DNA of 64,000 nt from Mesorhizobium sp. L-2-11 (GCF_016756595.1 NZ_AP023257.1:3674001-3738000); one strand, 5' to 3'; shown: positions 46,833 through 56,603, counted from the stretch's first letter. Numbers and translations are program-made. The notes: generated by a model from the letters alone, not told the origin.

Positions 46833-47951
46833 ATGCAGCTTCGCAGCTTCATTTCAGCCGGCCTTTGGGCCGTGCTCAGCCTTGGTGCGCCCGCTTACGC
46901 GGCCATGCCGGCGGGCAATTCGGCCCCTAAATCCGCAGTCACAACTGACGTCGTCAACGTCGCCGCCAAAAGCGACACGGCGCAACTAAGGCTCCTCAAG
47001 AAGAAAAAAGACCCGAGCCCGGCTGATCTTGCCCAGATCAGGAAGCTCGAAGTTAAGATCGCGGCCGACAAGCAGGCTGCTCGATTAAAGGCTATCGAGG
47101 CAAGGAAGCTGGCGATGCGCGAGGCGGCCAAAGCCAGGTCGGACGCGGAACGGCAGGCGTTTCTTGCCAGGAAGGGCCTCGCCAGGAAGGATAAGTCCGC
47201 TGGCCAGGCCAGGCTGGCTGACGCCAGGCCGGTCAAGATCATCGAACCGGTGCAGCCCATCGCAGCAATCCAGTCGGCCGAGGCAATTCCCGCCGAAGCC
47301 ATGAACGTCGCGCTGACCGGCAACAACGGGGAATTGCGCAGCGAGCCGGTAGGACAGAAGCCGCAGCGGGTCGGGCTGTTCGCCGGCCTGTTCGGCGGCA
47401 CGTCCTCATCGATGTCGCTGCTCCCCGAAACCCGCGCCCTCGATGCCGCGCTCGCCAGGAAGGAAGCCAGGAAGCAGTTCAAGGTGAAGCCGGAGTTCGT
47501 GCCGCAAGAGGTCGAGTTCACCGGCTATAGCCCCGGCACCATTGTCATCGATACGAGTGCGCGCCGCCTCTATCTCGTCGAATCGTCGTGGACCGCCCGC
47601 CGTTATGCGATTGCGGTCGGTCGTGACGGCCTGCAGTTCAAGGGCACGGTCGCCGTTGGCGACAAGCAGGAATGGCCGCGCTGGATCCCGACGCTCGACA
47701 TGCAGAAGCGTGAACCGAAGAATTACGGCCGGTACAAGGACGGCATGCCCGGCGGCGGCGACAACCCGCTCGGCGCGCGCGCCATCTATCTCTACGACGG
47801 CAAGAAGGACACCCATCTGCGCATTCACGGTACCATTGCGCCGCAGACGATCGGGACGAGCTCTTCCAACGGCTGTTTCCGCATGATCAACGAGCACGTC
47901 ATGGACCTTTATCGCAGGGTGAAAGTGGGCACCAAGGTCGTCATCATCTGA
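46833..47951 (+). CDS. L,D-transpeptidase (YkuD domain)
   Basis: A 372-residue secreted enzyme that makes 3-3 peptidoglycan cross-links or attaches proteins to peptidoglycan. Signal peptide (LRSFISAGLWAVLSLGAPAYA), a Lys/Arg/Ala-rich helical stretch at about residues 40-130, then the YkuD domain with the catalytic motif IHGT ... SSSNGCFRM; the Cys is intact. The ATG at 46833 gives a clean signal peptide; a TTG at 46812 is open but less likely. A strong terminator follows. Confidence 0.9.
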   Translation: MQLRSFISAGLWAVLSLGAPAYAAMPAGNSAPKSAVTTDVVNVAAKSDTAQLRLLKKKKDPSPADLAQIRKLEVKIAADKQAARLKAIEARKLAMREAAKARSDAERQAFLARKGLARKDKSAGQARLADARPVKIIEPVQPIAAIQSAEAIPAEAMNVALTGNNGELRSEPVGQKPQRVGLFAGLFGGTSSSMSLLPETRALDAALARKEARKQFKVKPEFVPQEVEFTGYSPGTIVIDTSARRLYLVESSWTARRYAIAVGRDGLQFKGTVAVGDKQEWPRWIPTLDMQKREPKNYGRYKDGMPGGGDNPLGARAIYLYDGKKDTHLRIHGTIAPQTIGTSSSNGCFRMINEHVMDLYRRVKVGTKVVII

Positions 47952-47965
47952 CACCTTGAAGGGTC

Positions 47966-48000
47966 AAACAAAAGGGCCGGCCTCGCCGGCCCTTTTGTTT
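47966..48000 (+). terminator. Rho-independent terminator of the L,D-transpeptidase gene
   Basis: A 16-bp perfect stem (47966-47981 with 47985-48000) with a CTC loop; the GC core GGGCCGGC is flanked by an A-rich left arm and a T-rich right arm ending in TTTTGTTTT. Confidence 0.95.
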
Positions 48001-48097
48001 TGCTTCGAGCATCACCACGGCGCCTTCTCTGGAAAAAGCCTTCGCGGCGGTTTTTTCTCTGGCGGAATCAATTCGGCCGCGTTAAGCGATGACTCCC

Positions 48098-49726
48098 ATG
48101 GCGCGATATGTATTCATCACAGGCGGCGTGGTTTCCTCACTCGGAAAAGGCATCGCTGCAGCGGCCCTTGGGGCTCTCTTGCAGGCGCGAGGCTATCGCG
48201 CGCGCATCAAGAAGCTTGATCCCTATCTCAATGTCGATCCCGGCACGATGTCGCCATACCAGCATGGCGAAGTCTTCGTGACGGATGACGGCGCCGAGAC
48301 CGATCTCGATCTTGGCCATTATGAGCGCTTCACCGGCCGCTCGGCCAACCAGCAGGACAACATCACCACGGGTCGCATCTACAAGAACATCATCGAGCGC
48401 GAGCGACGCGGCGACTATCTTGGCGCCACCGTGCAGGTCATTCCGCACGTCACCGACGAGATCAAGAATTTCATCCTCAACGGCAATGACGACTATGACT
48501 TCGTCCTGTGCGAGATCGGCGGCACCGTCGGCGACATCGAGGCGATGCCGTTTCTGGAGGCGATCCGCCAACTTGGCAACGACCTGCCGCGCAACAACGC
48601 CGTCTACGTGCACCTGACGCTGATGCCCTACATTCCAACGGCGGGCGAATTGAAGACCAAGCCGACCCAGCATTCGGTCAAGGAATTGCGCGGCATCGGC
48701 ATCGCGCCCGACATCCTGCTGGTCCGCGCCGACCGCCCCATCCCCAGGGAAGAGCGCCGCAAACTGTCGCTGTTTTGCAATGTGCGCGAGAGCGCCGTCA
48801 TCCAGGCGCTCGACGTGCCGCACATCTACGACGTGCCGATGGCCTATCACAATGAAGGCCTGGATTCGGAAGTGCTCGCCGCTTTCGGCATCGATCCGGC
48901 GCCGAAGCCACGGATGGAGCCCTGGCAAGCAGTGTCCAAACGCATCCACAATCCGGAAGGCGAGGTGACCATCGCCGTCGTCGGCAAATATACCGGCCTC
49001 AAGGACGCTTACAAATCGCTGATCGAGGCGCTGTCGCATGGCGGTCTCGCCAACGACGTCAAGGTCAAGCTCGACTGGATCGAAAGCGAGATATTCGAGA
49101 AAGAAGACCCGGCGCCGTGGCTGGAAAAGGTCCACGGCATTCTGGTCCCCGGCGGTTTTGGCGAGCGCGGCGCGGAAGGCAAGATCCTTGCGGCGAAGTT
49201 CGCCCGCGAACGAAAAGTGCCGTATTTCGGCATCTGCTTCGGCATGCAGATGGCCTGCATCGAGGCAGCGCGTTCGCTGGCCGGCGTCAAGCATGCCTCG
49301 TCGACCGAATTCGGTCCGACCGAGGAACCGGTCGTCGGCCTGATGACGGAATGGCTGAAAGGCAACATGCTGGAGAAGCGCAGGGAAACCGGCGATCTCG
49401 GCGGCACGATGCGGCTCGGTGCCTATCAGGCGGACCTCGCCAAGGGCTCGAAGATCGCCGAAATCTATGGCGATACGCAGATTTCCGAGCGCCACCGCCA
49501 TCGCTACGAGGTCAATGTCGACTACAAGGAGCGGCTCGAGGATTGCGGCCTGGTCTTTGCCGGCATGTCGCCGGACGGCGTACTGCCGGAAACGGTCGAA
49601 TATCCCGACCATCCCTGGTTCATCGGCGTGCAATATCATCCCGAGCTGAAAAGCCGGCCGCTTGACCCGCACCCGCTGTTCGCCAGCTTCATCGAAGCGG
49701 CAGTGGAGCAGAGCCGCCTGGTCTAA
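48098..49726 (+). CDS. pyrG: CTP synthase
   Basis: A 542-residue enzyme that aminates UTP to CTP. The synthetase domain starts [18 protein letters not shown] and includes HYERFTGR. The glutaminase domain has the Cys in [11 protein letters not shown] and the His/Glu pair near [12 protein letters not shown] start at the ATG at 48098, which gives the usual length; another ATG lies three codons upstream (48089). It is separated from the L,D-transpeptidase by a terminator, so it has its own promoter. Confidence 0.97.
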   Translation: MARYVFITGGVVSSLGKGIAAAALGALLQARGYRARIKKLDPYLNVDPGTMSPYQHGEVFVTDDGAETDLDLGHYERFTGRSANQQDNITTGRIYKNIIERERRGDYLGATVQVIPHVTDEIKNFILNGNDDYDFVLCEIGGTVGDIEAMPFLEAIRQLGNDLPRNNAVYVHLTLMPYIPTAGELKTKPTQHSVKELRGIGIAPDILLVRADRPIPREERRKLSLFCNVRESAVIQALDVPHIYDVPMAYHNEGLDSEVLAAFGIDPAPKPRMEPWQAVSKRIHNPEGEVTIAVVGKYTGLKDAYKSLIEALSHGGLANDVKVKLDWIESEIFEKEDPAPWLEKVHGILVPGGFGERGAEGKILAAKFARERKVPYFGICFGMQMACIEAARSLAGVKHASSTEFGPTEEPVVGLMTEWLKGNMLEKRRETGDLGGTMRLGAYQADLAKGSKIAEIYGDTQISERHRHRYEVNVDYKERLEDCGLVFAGMSPDGVLPETVEYPDHPWFIGVQYHPELKSRPLDPHPLFASFIEAAVEQSRLV

Positions 49727-49760
49727 ATCGACAGGCTATGGTGAAGATATCCGGGCTGCC

Positions 49761-50300
49761 ATGCAAACCTACGTCGCTCTGCTTTACAGCATCGTCCTGG
49801 GCGAGGGGCGGCGTGTCGTCATGTCCGATCTCAGGGCCATGACAGAAGGCCTGGGCCTGAACAACCCGCGCACGCTGGTGGCGACCGGCAATCTGGTTTT
49901 CGAGACGAAAGCAACAGAGGTTGCCGCGCTGGAGCGCCGATTGGAGGCGGCGTTCCAAAAGACCTTCGGCCGCCATGTCGACATCATCGTGCGCCGTGCG
50001 GACGACTGGTTGAAGCTTGCGGCAGGCAATCCGTTTCCCGCCGAATCGGCTGCCGCCGCGGATCAGGTAGCGGTGCGCGTGATGCGCAAGCCTGTTGCCG
50101 CTGAGGCCGTCGCGGCACTGGAGGCCTATGTCGGCAAGGATGAGCGGATGCAGGCCGTCGGCGGTGACATCTGGATCTTCTTTTCGCGCGAGACGCAAAG
50201 CTCGCGGCTTGTGGCGGCGATAGGCAATAAACGGCTCGGCGTCGGCACCTCACGCAACTGGAACACCGTGCGCAGGCTGGCCGAGATGGTCGGCGGATAG
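49761..50300 (+). CDS. DUF1697 domain-containing protein
   Basis: A 179-residue protein of unknown function in the DUF1697 family: it begins MQTYVALLYSIVLGEGRRVV, with MSDLRAMTEGLGLNNPRTLVATGNLVFET and a C-terminal SRNWNTVRRLAEM. It is probably cytoplasmic. The ATG at 49761 is chosen because the upstream frame overlaps pyrG. It is often found as a horizontally mobile single gene; it lies at the edge of the accessory region. Confidence 0.85.
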   Translation: MQTYVALLYSIVLGEGRRVVMSDLRAMTEGLGLNNPRTLVATGNLVFETKATEVAALERRLEAAFQKTFGRHVDIIVRRADDWLKLAAGNPFPAESAAAADQVAVRVMRKPVAAEAVAALEAYVGKDERMQAVGGDIWIFFSRETQSSRLVAAIGNKRLGVGTSRNWNTVRRLAEMVGG

Positions 50301-50563
50301 GGCTTCCCTTCTCCCAGGGAGAGTATACCGGAGCGCGACCGCACCCAGCAAAGCCGCGAGGTTAACCTTTGACCTCATACCTTTTCGACACCTCGGTGCT
50401 GTCGGCGACCGCGCCGGGAAAGCCTCCGCTGCCCCCGGATGCGGCAGCTTGGCTATTGCAGCAGACGGGCAACTTGTTTGTGCCTGCCTTTGCCCTCCAC
50501 GAACTTCGGAGAGGCATCGCCAAGCTCGACCGCTCGGGAGCCACGGCGCAGGCTCAGACGCTA

Positions 50564-51608
50564 GAGCGGGATGAGATTACCTGCGGTCATAGCCTGAGTT
50601 TGCGAAGTAATTTGAGCACTCGAGCGGTGTGACGCGGTTGAGAATCTGGCCGATGGCGTTGCAGACCGTTTCAACGGTGCGCTTTGCGGCCTTTCGCAGC
50701 CAGTGCTTGAGCTTGGCGAAGAGCTGTTCGATCGGATTGAGGTCAGGCGAGTATTTCGGCAGGAAGAAGAGCCTCGCGCCGGCCTTTCGGATGGCGCGAC
50801 GCACGGCCTTGCCTTTGTGGCTGCCGAGATTGTCCATCACAACGATGTCGCCCGGCTGGAGAGTGGGCACGAGAACCTTCTCGACATAGAGGAGGAACCT
50901 CTCGCCGTTGATCGGCCCGTCGATGAGCCAGGGCGCTTCGACGCGATCATGACGCAGCGCAGCCAGAAAGGTCATTGTCTTCCAGTGGCCATTGGGAACT
51001 TTGGCCTTGATCCGCTGTCCGACCGGTGCCCAACCCCTGAGCGGGGCCATGTTGGTCTTGGTCCAGGTCTCGTCGATGAACACCAGGCGGGCGGGGTCGA
51101 TCCGGTCCTGATACAGAACCCATTGCCTCCGTCGGCGCGCAACATCGGGACGATCTTGCTCGGCGGCGATCAGCGTCTTTTTTTGTGAGACAGCTTCTCG
51201 GCGTGCACGAACTCCCACACCGAGCGGTAGTCAACCTTCAGGCCACGCTCGCCAAGTTCGGCCACAAGCCCGCGCAAGGTGAAGTCCTTCTCCCGGCAGC
51301 GCTCGACAAGCCAGTCGCGCCACGCTCCCGATATCTTCTTCGGCTTGTAGCCGCCCACTTGGCGGGGCGCCACGCTCCCCGTCTGTTCCACCCGCTTCAG
51401 CCACTCGATCGCCGCGCTGTAGCTGACGCCAAATCGAGCAGCCGCCGCGCGCCGCGAAAGCCCTTCAACCTTGACCGCCGCAACAACCCGTTCGCGCAGG
51501 TCCATTGAATATCCAACCATCAATGCTGGCCTCCTGCCCAGCAGCAAGGTTGAATCAGATCATCGCTGATTTGGGAATCCCACGACTCCCATAAATCTCA
51601 TCCCGCTC
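50564..51608 (-). mobile_element. IS630-family insertion sequence, complete
   Basis: A 1,045-bp element with perfect 15-bp terminal inverted repeats (GAGCGGGATGAGATT at 50564-50578 and its complement at 51594-51608), flanked by the TA target duplication (50562-50563 and 51609-51610) characteristic of IS630/Tc1-mariner elements. It carries one transposase in two frames. It interrupts the PIN-domain gene. The intact ends and reading frames suggest a recent insertion. Confidence 0.93.
50577..51520 (-). CDS. IS630 family transposase (two frames, -1 frameshift)
   Basis: The first frame starts at the ATG at 51520 (GGAGG upstream), [20 protein letters not shown], and encodes the helix-turn-helix domain. 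It ends SHKKRR-stop at about 51170. The second frame, shifted by -1, takes over within the A7G run at about 51179-51186 and encodes the DDE domain: [20 protein letters not shown] and [16 protein letters not shown] programmed -1 slip at A7G is typical of this family. The stop (50577-50579) overlaps the end repeat. Confidence 0.9.
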
Positions 51609-51884
51609 TAATGGCATGGCTGCAGGGCACCGTGACGGACTACAGCGCGGAAATCTTACCGATCCCAAAGGGGTCTGCTGCGGCTAGCCAAATCCGGCTT
51701 GGCTACCGCCGACCCACACTACGCGGTGGGACACGACCCTCCGGCCCGGGAAAATTAAAGTCCAGTGCGGCGGCGGGCAACGGTTCGTCACACGCTTGTC
51801 ACGTTTGGTGATTCGATTTCGGTCGAGTGATGTGAAAGACTTCGTTTTTGGCCCGAGTTTTTTCATCATCGGGTTCTGTTTGCC

Positions 51885-51909
51885 GGAAACACATGGTCAG
51901 CAGCAAGTT
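51885..51909 (+). promoter_or_regulatory. Candidate EcfG-type promoter of the first DUF982 gene
   Basis: GGAAA (51885-51889), 17-bp spacer, GTT (51907-51909): one mismatch to the general-stress sigma consensus GGAAC-N16/17-GTT. It sits 45 bp upstream of the ATG, and the equivalent site is present at the same relative position in the second paralogue. The remainder of 51812-51953 has no gene; the segment from 51913 to the ATG is a leader conserved between the two paralogues. Confidence 0.5.
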
Positions 51910-51953
51910 CAAAAGGTTCGATCAGGCACATAACGATCGACCGGGAGGAAATA

Positions 51954-52256
51954 ATGGATCGCCTGCAATTCTTTACGCCTGTGCGTATTTCGCTCGGGCA
52001 GGAAAGTCCTGCCGAAGAAGTTGATAGCGTAGCCGACGCGATGGAGTTCTTGCGCAGATGGCCAACCGGCCGGCGTGGGCCGGTCTACCGATGCGCAGTG
52101 AATTGCTGTTCCGCGGCTCTGGCCGGCCGGATGTCGGCAGAGGAAGCAAGGAAGGCTTTTACCGGATTCGCCCGCATCACGCGCCTGCTCGACGGAGACA
52201 TGGCACTGCCGATAGGTGGCGGCAATCTTCATAGCGTTCATGCGCTGAGGCGATGA
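51954..52256 (+). CDS. DUF982 domain-containing protein, paralogue 1
   Basis: A 100-residue protein of a rhizobial family of unknown function. It starts MDRLQFFTPVRISLGQESPA and shares the block GRMSAEEARKAFTGFARITR with paralogue 2. GGGAGGAAATA precedes the ATG. No signal peptide. The conserved leader and EcfG-like promoter point to a stress-regulated gene. A truncated response regulator gene converges on it. Confidence 0.85.
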   Translation: MDRLQFFTPVRISLGQESPAEEVDSVADAMEFLRRWPTGRRGPVYRCAVNCCSAALAGRMSAEEARKAFTGFARITRLLDGDMALPIGGGNLHSVHALRR

Positions 52257-52298
52257 ACGTACCTATTTGACCCTTGCCAGTAACGGGCGTCGGCAACG

Positions 52299-52799
52299 TC
52301 ACAGCACCTCGACCGGGGTAGCGAAGACGTAGCCGGCGCCCCGCTCGGTGACGATGAGTTTCGGCTCGCTCGGGCTGACCTCGAGCTTGCGGCGCAGTCG
52401 CAATATCTGCACATCGATACTGCGGTCAAACACCTCTTCGTCGTGAATCCTGCTGGCAGCGAGAAGTTGCTCGCGGCTCAGGATTTGTTGCGGCGATTGC
52501 AGGAAGGCTGCCAGCAGGTTGAACTCGCCGGCGGTCAGCGGCGTCGCTTCGCCGGCGGGCGAGCTCAGGCGCCGCATCCGCATATCGAGTTCCCAGCCGG
52601 CAAAGCGGTAGCGCCTGGGCTTCTTGCCAGGCGACTGCTGGCGCGTTGACCCCGATCGCCGCAGCACGGCGCGAACGCGCGCAAGCAGTTCCCTGAGGCT
52701 GAAGGGCTTGGTGATATAGTCGTCAGCCCCGAGTTCCAGGCCGACGACGCGATCCACCTCGTCGCGCCTGTGGCCGGTGATGAGGATGATGGGCGGCAC
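52299..52799 (-). pseudogene. OmpR-type response regulator, N-terminally truncated
   Basis: 166 residues remain: the end of a receiver domain (IILITGHRRDEVDRV, GADDYITKPFSLRELLARV, with the conserved Thr/Lys switch residues) and a full winged-helix DNA-binding domain (PLTAGEFNLLAAFLQSPQQI and DRSIDVQILRLRRKLE). The phosphoacceptor half of the receiver is missing. The frame stays open to about 52860, but that sequence reads as the methyltransferase remnant on the other strand. No histidine kinase gene is nearby. The gene is probably a remnant left by a deletion or rearrangement. Confidence 0.75.
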
Positions 52800-52800
52800 T

Positions 52801-53483
52801 TCCGGCGGGCTGCCGAGTTGCGCGTGCTCGGCGACGTCTCCTTGCTGGTCGGGCCCTCGGGAAGAGTACTCGGCGTCGATCGCTCGGCGGGGGCGGTAGA
52901 TGTAGCCGAGCGGCGCGCCACCGAATCCGGCCAGTGTTACTGGACACGCTTTACCACAGGCGAGCTTGATACATTCTCGCCCGACGAGACTTTCGATGCG
53001 GTGATCGGCAGGCTCGTCCTGATGTATCTGCCCGATCCCGCCGCAACCCTGCGCAGGCTTGTCGGGTTTCTTCGGCCGGGCGGCATCATTGCCTTCCAGG
53101 AAATGGCGATGCCGCTCACCCGCAGTTTTCCCGAGGCGCCGCTGTTCAGCAAATGCCGCGGCTGGATTATCGAGACGATAGAGCGGGCGGGTTTCGAGGT
53201 CGACATGGGTGGCAGGCTACCGATGGTCTTCGCCGGCGCAGGGCTGCCGGCGCCGCAGATGAATTCCGCCGGCCTCGCCGGTAGCGGGCCCGACTCGCCG
53301 ATCTACGACTATGTTGCCGAGACCTTGCGCAGCCTGCTGCCGATGGCCGAGGCCGTCGGCGCCGCGACCGCCGCCGAAATGAGGGTCGATACGATCGCCG
53401 AGCGACTGCGCGGCGAGGCTGTCGAGCAGAAAATGTGCATTATGCTGCCGCCCTTTGTCGGCGCATGGTCAAAAACAGGATAA
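52801..53483 (+). pseudogene. SAM-dependent methyltransferase, N-terminally truncated
   Basis: About 225 residues of a class I methyltransferase. The sequence around motif I reads ELRVLGDVSLLVGPSGRVLG, where family members normally have a Gly-rich LDxGCGxG segment: that segment is missing. Motif II (VDRS) and later motifs (DAVIGRLVLMYLPDP, FLRPGGIIAFQE) are intact. There is no plausible start codon, because the upstream bases belong to the truncated response regulator on the other strand. Without the SAM-binding loop it should be inactive. Confidence 0.7.
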
Positions 53484-53515
53484 CGAATCGCTGCGGGGTG
53501 GCCTGGCTCGGCCGC

Positions 53516-54220
53516 TCACGGGCCTGCTTCGAGGAAAGCCCGGGCAAACCCGGGTTGCGCAGCTTCTATCGTTCCATCGGGCAGCTTCAAAAGCCGGTCG
53601 ATTGCGATGCCGTAGAGCCGCAGCCGCTCGTCGAGCAGCCGCGCCGCTTCCTCGATATTGCCCTGCTCGGCCTTCAGCAGGGCGCGGTGCATTACATCCC
53701 GAAAGATCAGCCGCAGCTGCAAGAACATCTCGGCGAAGGCTTCCGGGTCGGGCACGTCGAAAATGCCTTCGTCGCTGCCTTTCCTGAGCAGATCGGTGAT
53801 TATCGGCATGGCCAACTCCCTGGCCGCCTGGTCGACCCGATGGAAGAGGGCAAGGTTCTCGGGCCGGAACAGGACGAAAAATGTCTTGCGCATTTGCGGG
53901 GCAAGCTCGACGTTCAGCCGCCGCGAGCCGGCAAACAGGGCATTGAGCCGGCCAAGCCCATCGAGTGAGGGATCGTTGAGCACGGGCTGCAGCTCGGTGA
54001 AGCTGTCGCGGGCGAGACGTGTGGCGAGCGCCTCCAGCAGGGCCTCTTTCGATGCGAAATAGTGGTAGAACGCGCCCTTCGACAGGCCAGCCTCGCGGAT
54101 GATGTCGTTCACCGTCGTGTTGTCGTAGCCGTGCTCGAAGAAAAGCCGCTGGGCGCAGTCGAGGAGCTCGGCGGATCGTATCTCCGGCGACTTTATCACT
54201 CGGGGCAAATCGAACCTCAT
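53516..54220 (-). CDS. TetR family transcriptional regulator
   Basis: A 234-residue repressor with an N-terminal helix-turn-helix (SAELLDCAQRLFFEHGYDNT, then TVNDIIREAGLSKGAFYHYF) and a C-terminal ligand-binding domain. It diverges from the HlyD/ABC export genes. The 108-bp gap holds a perfect 17-bp palindrome, the likely operator for both directions. The inducer is unknown; the target is the adjacent exporter. Confidence 0.9.
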   Translation of the reverse strand: MRFDLPRVIKSPEIRSAELLDCAQRLFFEHGYDNTTVNDIIREAGLSKGAFYHYFASKEALLEALATRLARDSFTELQPVLNDPSLDGLGRLNALFAGSRRLNVELAPQMRKTFFVLFRPENLALFHRVDQAARELAMPIITDLLRKGSDEGIFDVPDPEAFAEMFLQLRLIFRDVMHRALLKAEQGNIEEAARLLDERLRLYGIAIDRLLKLPDGTIEAAQPGFARAFLEAGP

Positions 54221-54271
54221 AAAACAGGTGGAGCAAGAGGAGCACGAACCGGAGCTTTATGCAACTTTTAT

Positions 54272-54288
54272 AGACCGACGGTCGGTCT
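54272..54288. promoter_or_regulatory. TetR operator upstream of the exporter genes
   Basis: AGACCGACGGTCGGTCT, a perfect inverted repeat with one central base. It overlaps the presumed -35 of the hlyD-like gene; a TATTAT -10 lies at 54294-54299. The position between divergent genes, one of them tetR-like, supports the role. Confidence 0.8.
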
Positions 54289-54328
54289 GGTGCTATTATC
54301 TGTCACCGCGGGATATTCGGATTCGATC

Positions 54329-55351
54329 ATGAAGGAGAGTCTCTTGCGACGGATACGCTGGACGGCCAGCATCGTTGTTGTCGCGGCCGCGGCTGCTTTC
54401 GGCGCCTGGTATCTGTGGCAACCGGCCAAGGTCTCGGTAGTGACGCCACAACGCGGCGACGCGGCGGAAATCGTTTACGCGAGTGGCTCCGTCGAGCCGC
54501 GAACCTGGGCCAAGGTAACTCCCGTGGTTCGCGAAAGGATCGTCGAGCAATGCAATTGCGAGGGGTCGAGGGTTGCACAAGGCGACGTGCTCGCCAGGCT
54601 CGACGACAGCGAGGCCCGGGCCGTGCTTGGCGAACTAGAGGCGCGTCAAGCGCTTGCCCAGGAAGAGCTCCGGCGGCTGACGGTGCTTGCCGAAAGGCGT
54701 GCGGCGAGCCAGCAGGCTCTCGATCGTGCGCAGAGCGAGCTCGGTCAGATCGAAGCGCTGGTCGCCGGACAGAAGGCGCGACTTGACTCCTACGTGTTAC
54801 GCGCGCCGAGCGCCGGCGTCGTGCTCAGGCAGGACGGCGAGGTGGGTGAGGTAGCCGAACTCGGCACGGTGTTATTCTGGGTCGGCGAGCCCAGGCCGCT
54901 CTTGGTGGTCGCCGAAGTCAACGAGGAGGACATACCCCGGGTCGAGGTCGGCCAGCGCGCGCTGCTTAAATCCGACGCGTTCCGCCAGCAGGACCTGGAA
55001 GCGGTGGTCGACAGCATCACACCCAAGGGCGATCCGGTGACGAAGACCTATCGCGTCCGTTTCCGCCTGCCGGACGATACGCCGCTTCGTATCGGCATGT
55101 CGACCGACGTGAACATCGTCATCAGCGTTTCGAAAAATGCGCTGTTGATCCCGTCGGTTGCCGTGGACGGAAACAAGGTGTTCGCCGTCGAAGGCGACGC
55201 GGCCTGGCGACGTGAAATCCGAACCGGCATTCGCGGCACCAATGGCATCGAGGTTCTGTCGGGGCTCGATGAGAAGGCTCGCGTCGTCTCGCCCTATCCC
55301 GCCGAGCTCGCCGATGGCGCCCGCGTGAGCATCACCGGCGCCCAGGAGTGA
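54329..55351 (+). CDS. HlyD family periplasmic adaptor (membrane fusion protein)
   Basis: A 340-residue adaptor anchored by one N-terminal membrane segment (TASIVVVAAAAAFGAWYLW). It has a barrel-sandwich/lipoyl part (IVEQCNCEGSRVAQGDVLARL), a coiled-coil hairpin (about residues 95-150, EARQALAQEELRRLTVLAER) and a C-terminal beta-barrel. The ATG at 54329 is used; a TTG at 54344 has a better ribosome site. It works with the FtsX-like permease and LolD-like ATPase that follow. No outer-membrane TolC is in the window. Confidence 0.88.
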   Translation: MKESLLRRIRWTASIVVVAAAAAFGAWYLWQPAKVSVVTPQRGDAAEIVYASGSVEPRTWAKVTPVVRERIVEQCNCEGSRVAQGDVLARLDDSEARAVLGELEARQALAQEELRRLTVLAERRAASQQALDRAQSELGQIEALVAGQKARLDSYVLRAPSAGVVLRQDGEVGEVAELGTVLFWVGEPRPLLVVAEVNEEDIPRVEVGQRALLKSDAFRQQDLEAVVDSITPKGDPVTKTYRVRFRLPDDTPLRIGMSTDVNIVISVSKNALLIPSVAVDGNKVFAVEGDAAWRREIRTGIRGTNGIEVLSGLDEKARVVSPYPAELADGARVSITGAQE

Positions 55352-55361
55352 TGAAGCAACG

Positions 55362-56603
55362 ATGCCGCTCATCTTCGACATCGCCCTCACGCATATTGCC
55401 GGCCGCGGTCGCCAGACGCTGGTTGCCGTGATCGGCGTTGCGGTCGGGGTCGGATTCTCCATTGCCATGGCGGCGCTGATGCAGGGTGGGCAGGACGATT
55501 TCGTCAGGCAACTCGTCGACACGATGCCGCATGTCGACATCACCGACGAGCAGCGCACGGCCCGCCGTCAGCCAGCCGAGGAGGCCTTCGCGACTGTCGC
55601 GATTTCCGGGCTCAGGCCGCGCGACGATCGACGCGGCATCATCAACCCGACGGCCGCGACCTCCTGGCTTGAAAGCTGGATTCCCGGCCGGTTCGCGGCA
55701 AGCCTCAAAACGCAGGGTGTGATCCGTTTTTCCAGCCGCGAAGTCGGCGCGGCGATCATTGGCATCGAACCGGAGCGCGAGCCCGGCGTGTCGCCGATTG
55801 TCGGAGACTTCGTCGAAGGCAGCTTTTCGGCGCTTGCCGCGGGCGGCAACAACGTGCTCATCGGCGACACGATGGCGAGCCGGCTCGGCGCCGGGTTCGG
55901 CGACACGATAATTGCGGTCTCCGCCGAGGGACTGACGCGTAACTTCAAGATCGCTGGGCTGTTCCACACCGGCACCACCGCGCGCGACGAAGGCGAGGCC
56001 TATGTGCTTTTGAAAAACGCGCAGATCCTCTCGGCGCGTCCGAACGCCATCAACGAGATCCGCATCAAGCTCGACGATCCTGACCGCGCTCCGGCGGTGG
56101 CGCAGCGTGCCGAAGCCGAACTGGGCTACAAGGCGGTGGCGTGGCAGGAGGCCAATGAATCGATTCTCGAAGCGCTCGTCGTACGCAACGTCATCATGTA
56201 CACCGTTGTCGGCGCGATCATGCTGGTCGCTGGCTTCGGCATCTACAACATCATCTCCACCATCACGCACGAAAAGGCGCGCGACATCGCCATCATGAAG
56301 TCGCTTGGCTTTCCGGAGGCCGACATGCGCCGGCTCTTTCTGCTGGAAGGCGTTGCGATCGGCGCTGCCGGCTCCGTGCTCGGCGGGCTGCTCGGCGTCT
56401 CCATGACCTATGCGCTGTCGCTGGTGCGTTTCGAGATCGCCGCGACCGGCCAGGAGATGACCCGGCTACCGATCGCCTGGAGCTTGATGCACTACGTCAT
56501 CGCGTCGGCTTTTGCGCTGGGCTCGGCGGCAGTGGCCGGCTACCTGCCGGCGCGTCGTGCGGCGCGCCTGAACCCCGTCGAGATCATCAGAGGCGCGTCA
56601 TGA
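55362..56603 (+). CDS. ABC transporter permease (FtsX/MacB type)
   Basis: A 413-residue inner-membrane protein with the MacB/LolC topology: one membrane segment near the start (LVAVIGVAVGVGFSIAMAAL), a periplasmic domain of about 220 residues, then three segments, the first being VIMYTVVGAIMLVAGFGIYN. The mechanotransmission motif ITHEKARDIAIMKSLGFPE lies between them, and the C-terminus is PARRAARLNPVEIIRG. Its stop overlaps the ATPase ATG (56600-56603). Such permeases drive efflux or lipoprotein extraction by pushing substrate through the HlyD partner. Confidence 0.9.
   Translation: MPLIFDIALTHIAGRGRQTLVAVIGVAVGVGFSIAMAALMQGGQDDFVRQLVDTMPHVDITDEQRTARRQPAEEAFATVAISGLRPRDDRRGIINPTAATSWLESWIPGRFAASLKTQGVIRFSSREVGAAIIGIEPEREPGVSPIVGDFVEGSFSALAAGGNNVLIGDTMASRLGAGFGDTIIAVSAEGLTRNFKIAGLFHTGTTARDEGEAYVLLKNAQILSARPNAINEIRIKLDDPDRAPAVAQRAEAELGYKAVAWQEANESILEALVVRNVIMYTVVGAIMLVAGFGIYNIISTITHEKARDIAIMKSLGFPEADMRRLFLLEGVAIGAAGSVLGGLLGVSMTYALSLVRFEIAATGQEMTRLPIAWSLMHYVIASAFALGSAAVAGYLPARRAARLNPVEIIRGAS

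Larger units (their letters stand above)
50369..51811 (+). pseudogene. PIN-domain (VapC-like) toxin gene split by an insertion sequence
   Basis: The 5' piece (50369-50563, TTG start) encodes SYLFDTSVLSATAPGKPP with the first catalytic Asp and FALHELRRGIAKL with the conserved Glu. The 3' piece (51611-51811) begins AWLQGTVTDYSAEILPIPKG, the normal continuation. Removing the insertion and one TA copy joins them in the same frame. The 3' part after about 51680 no longer looks like a PIN domain and lacks the later Asp residues, so the gene was probably already decayed. No antitoxin gene fits in the 68 bp upstream. Confidence 0.8.

Noticed and set aside
48137-49672. 511-codon reverse open frame opposite pyrG
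   Set aside because: Shadow of pyrG in GC-rich sequence; no recognisable domain.
51812-51884. Further PIN-domain coding after the insertion sequence
   Set aside because: Stops interrupt all relevant frames and the later catalytic Asp residues are missing.
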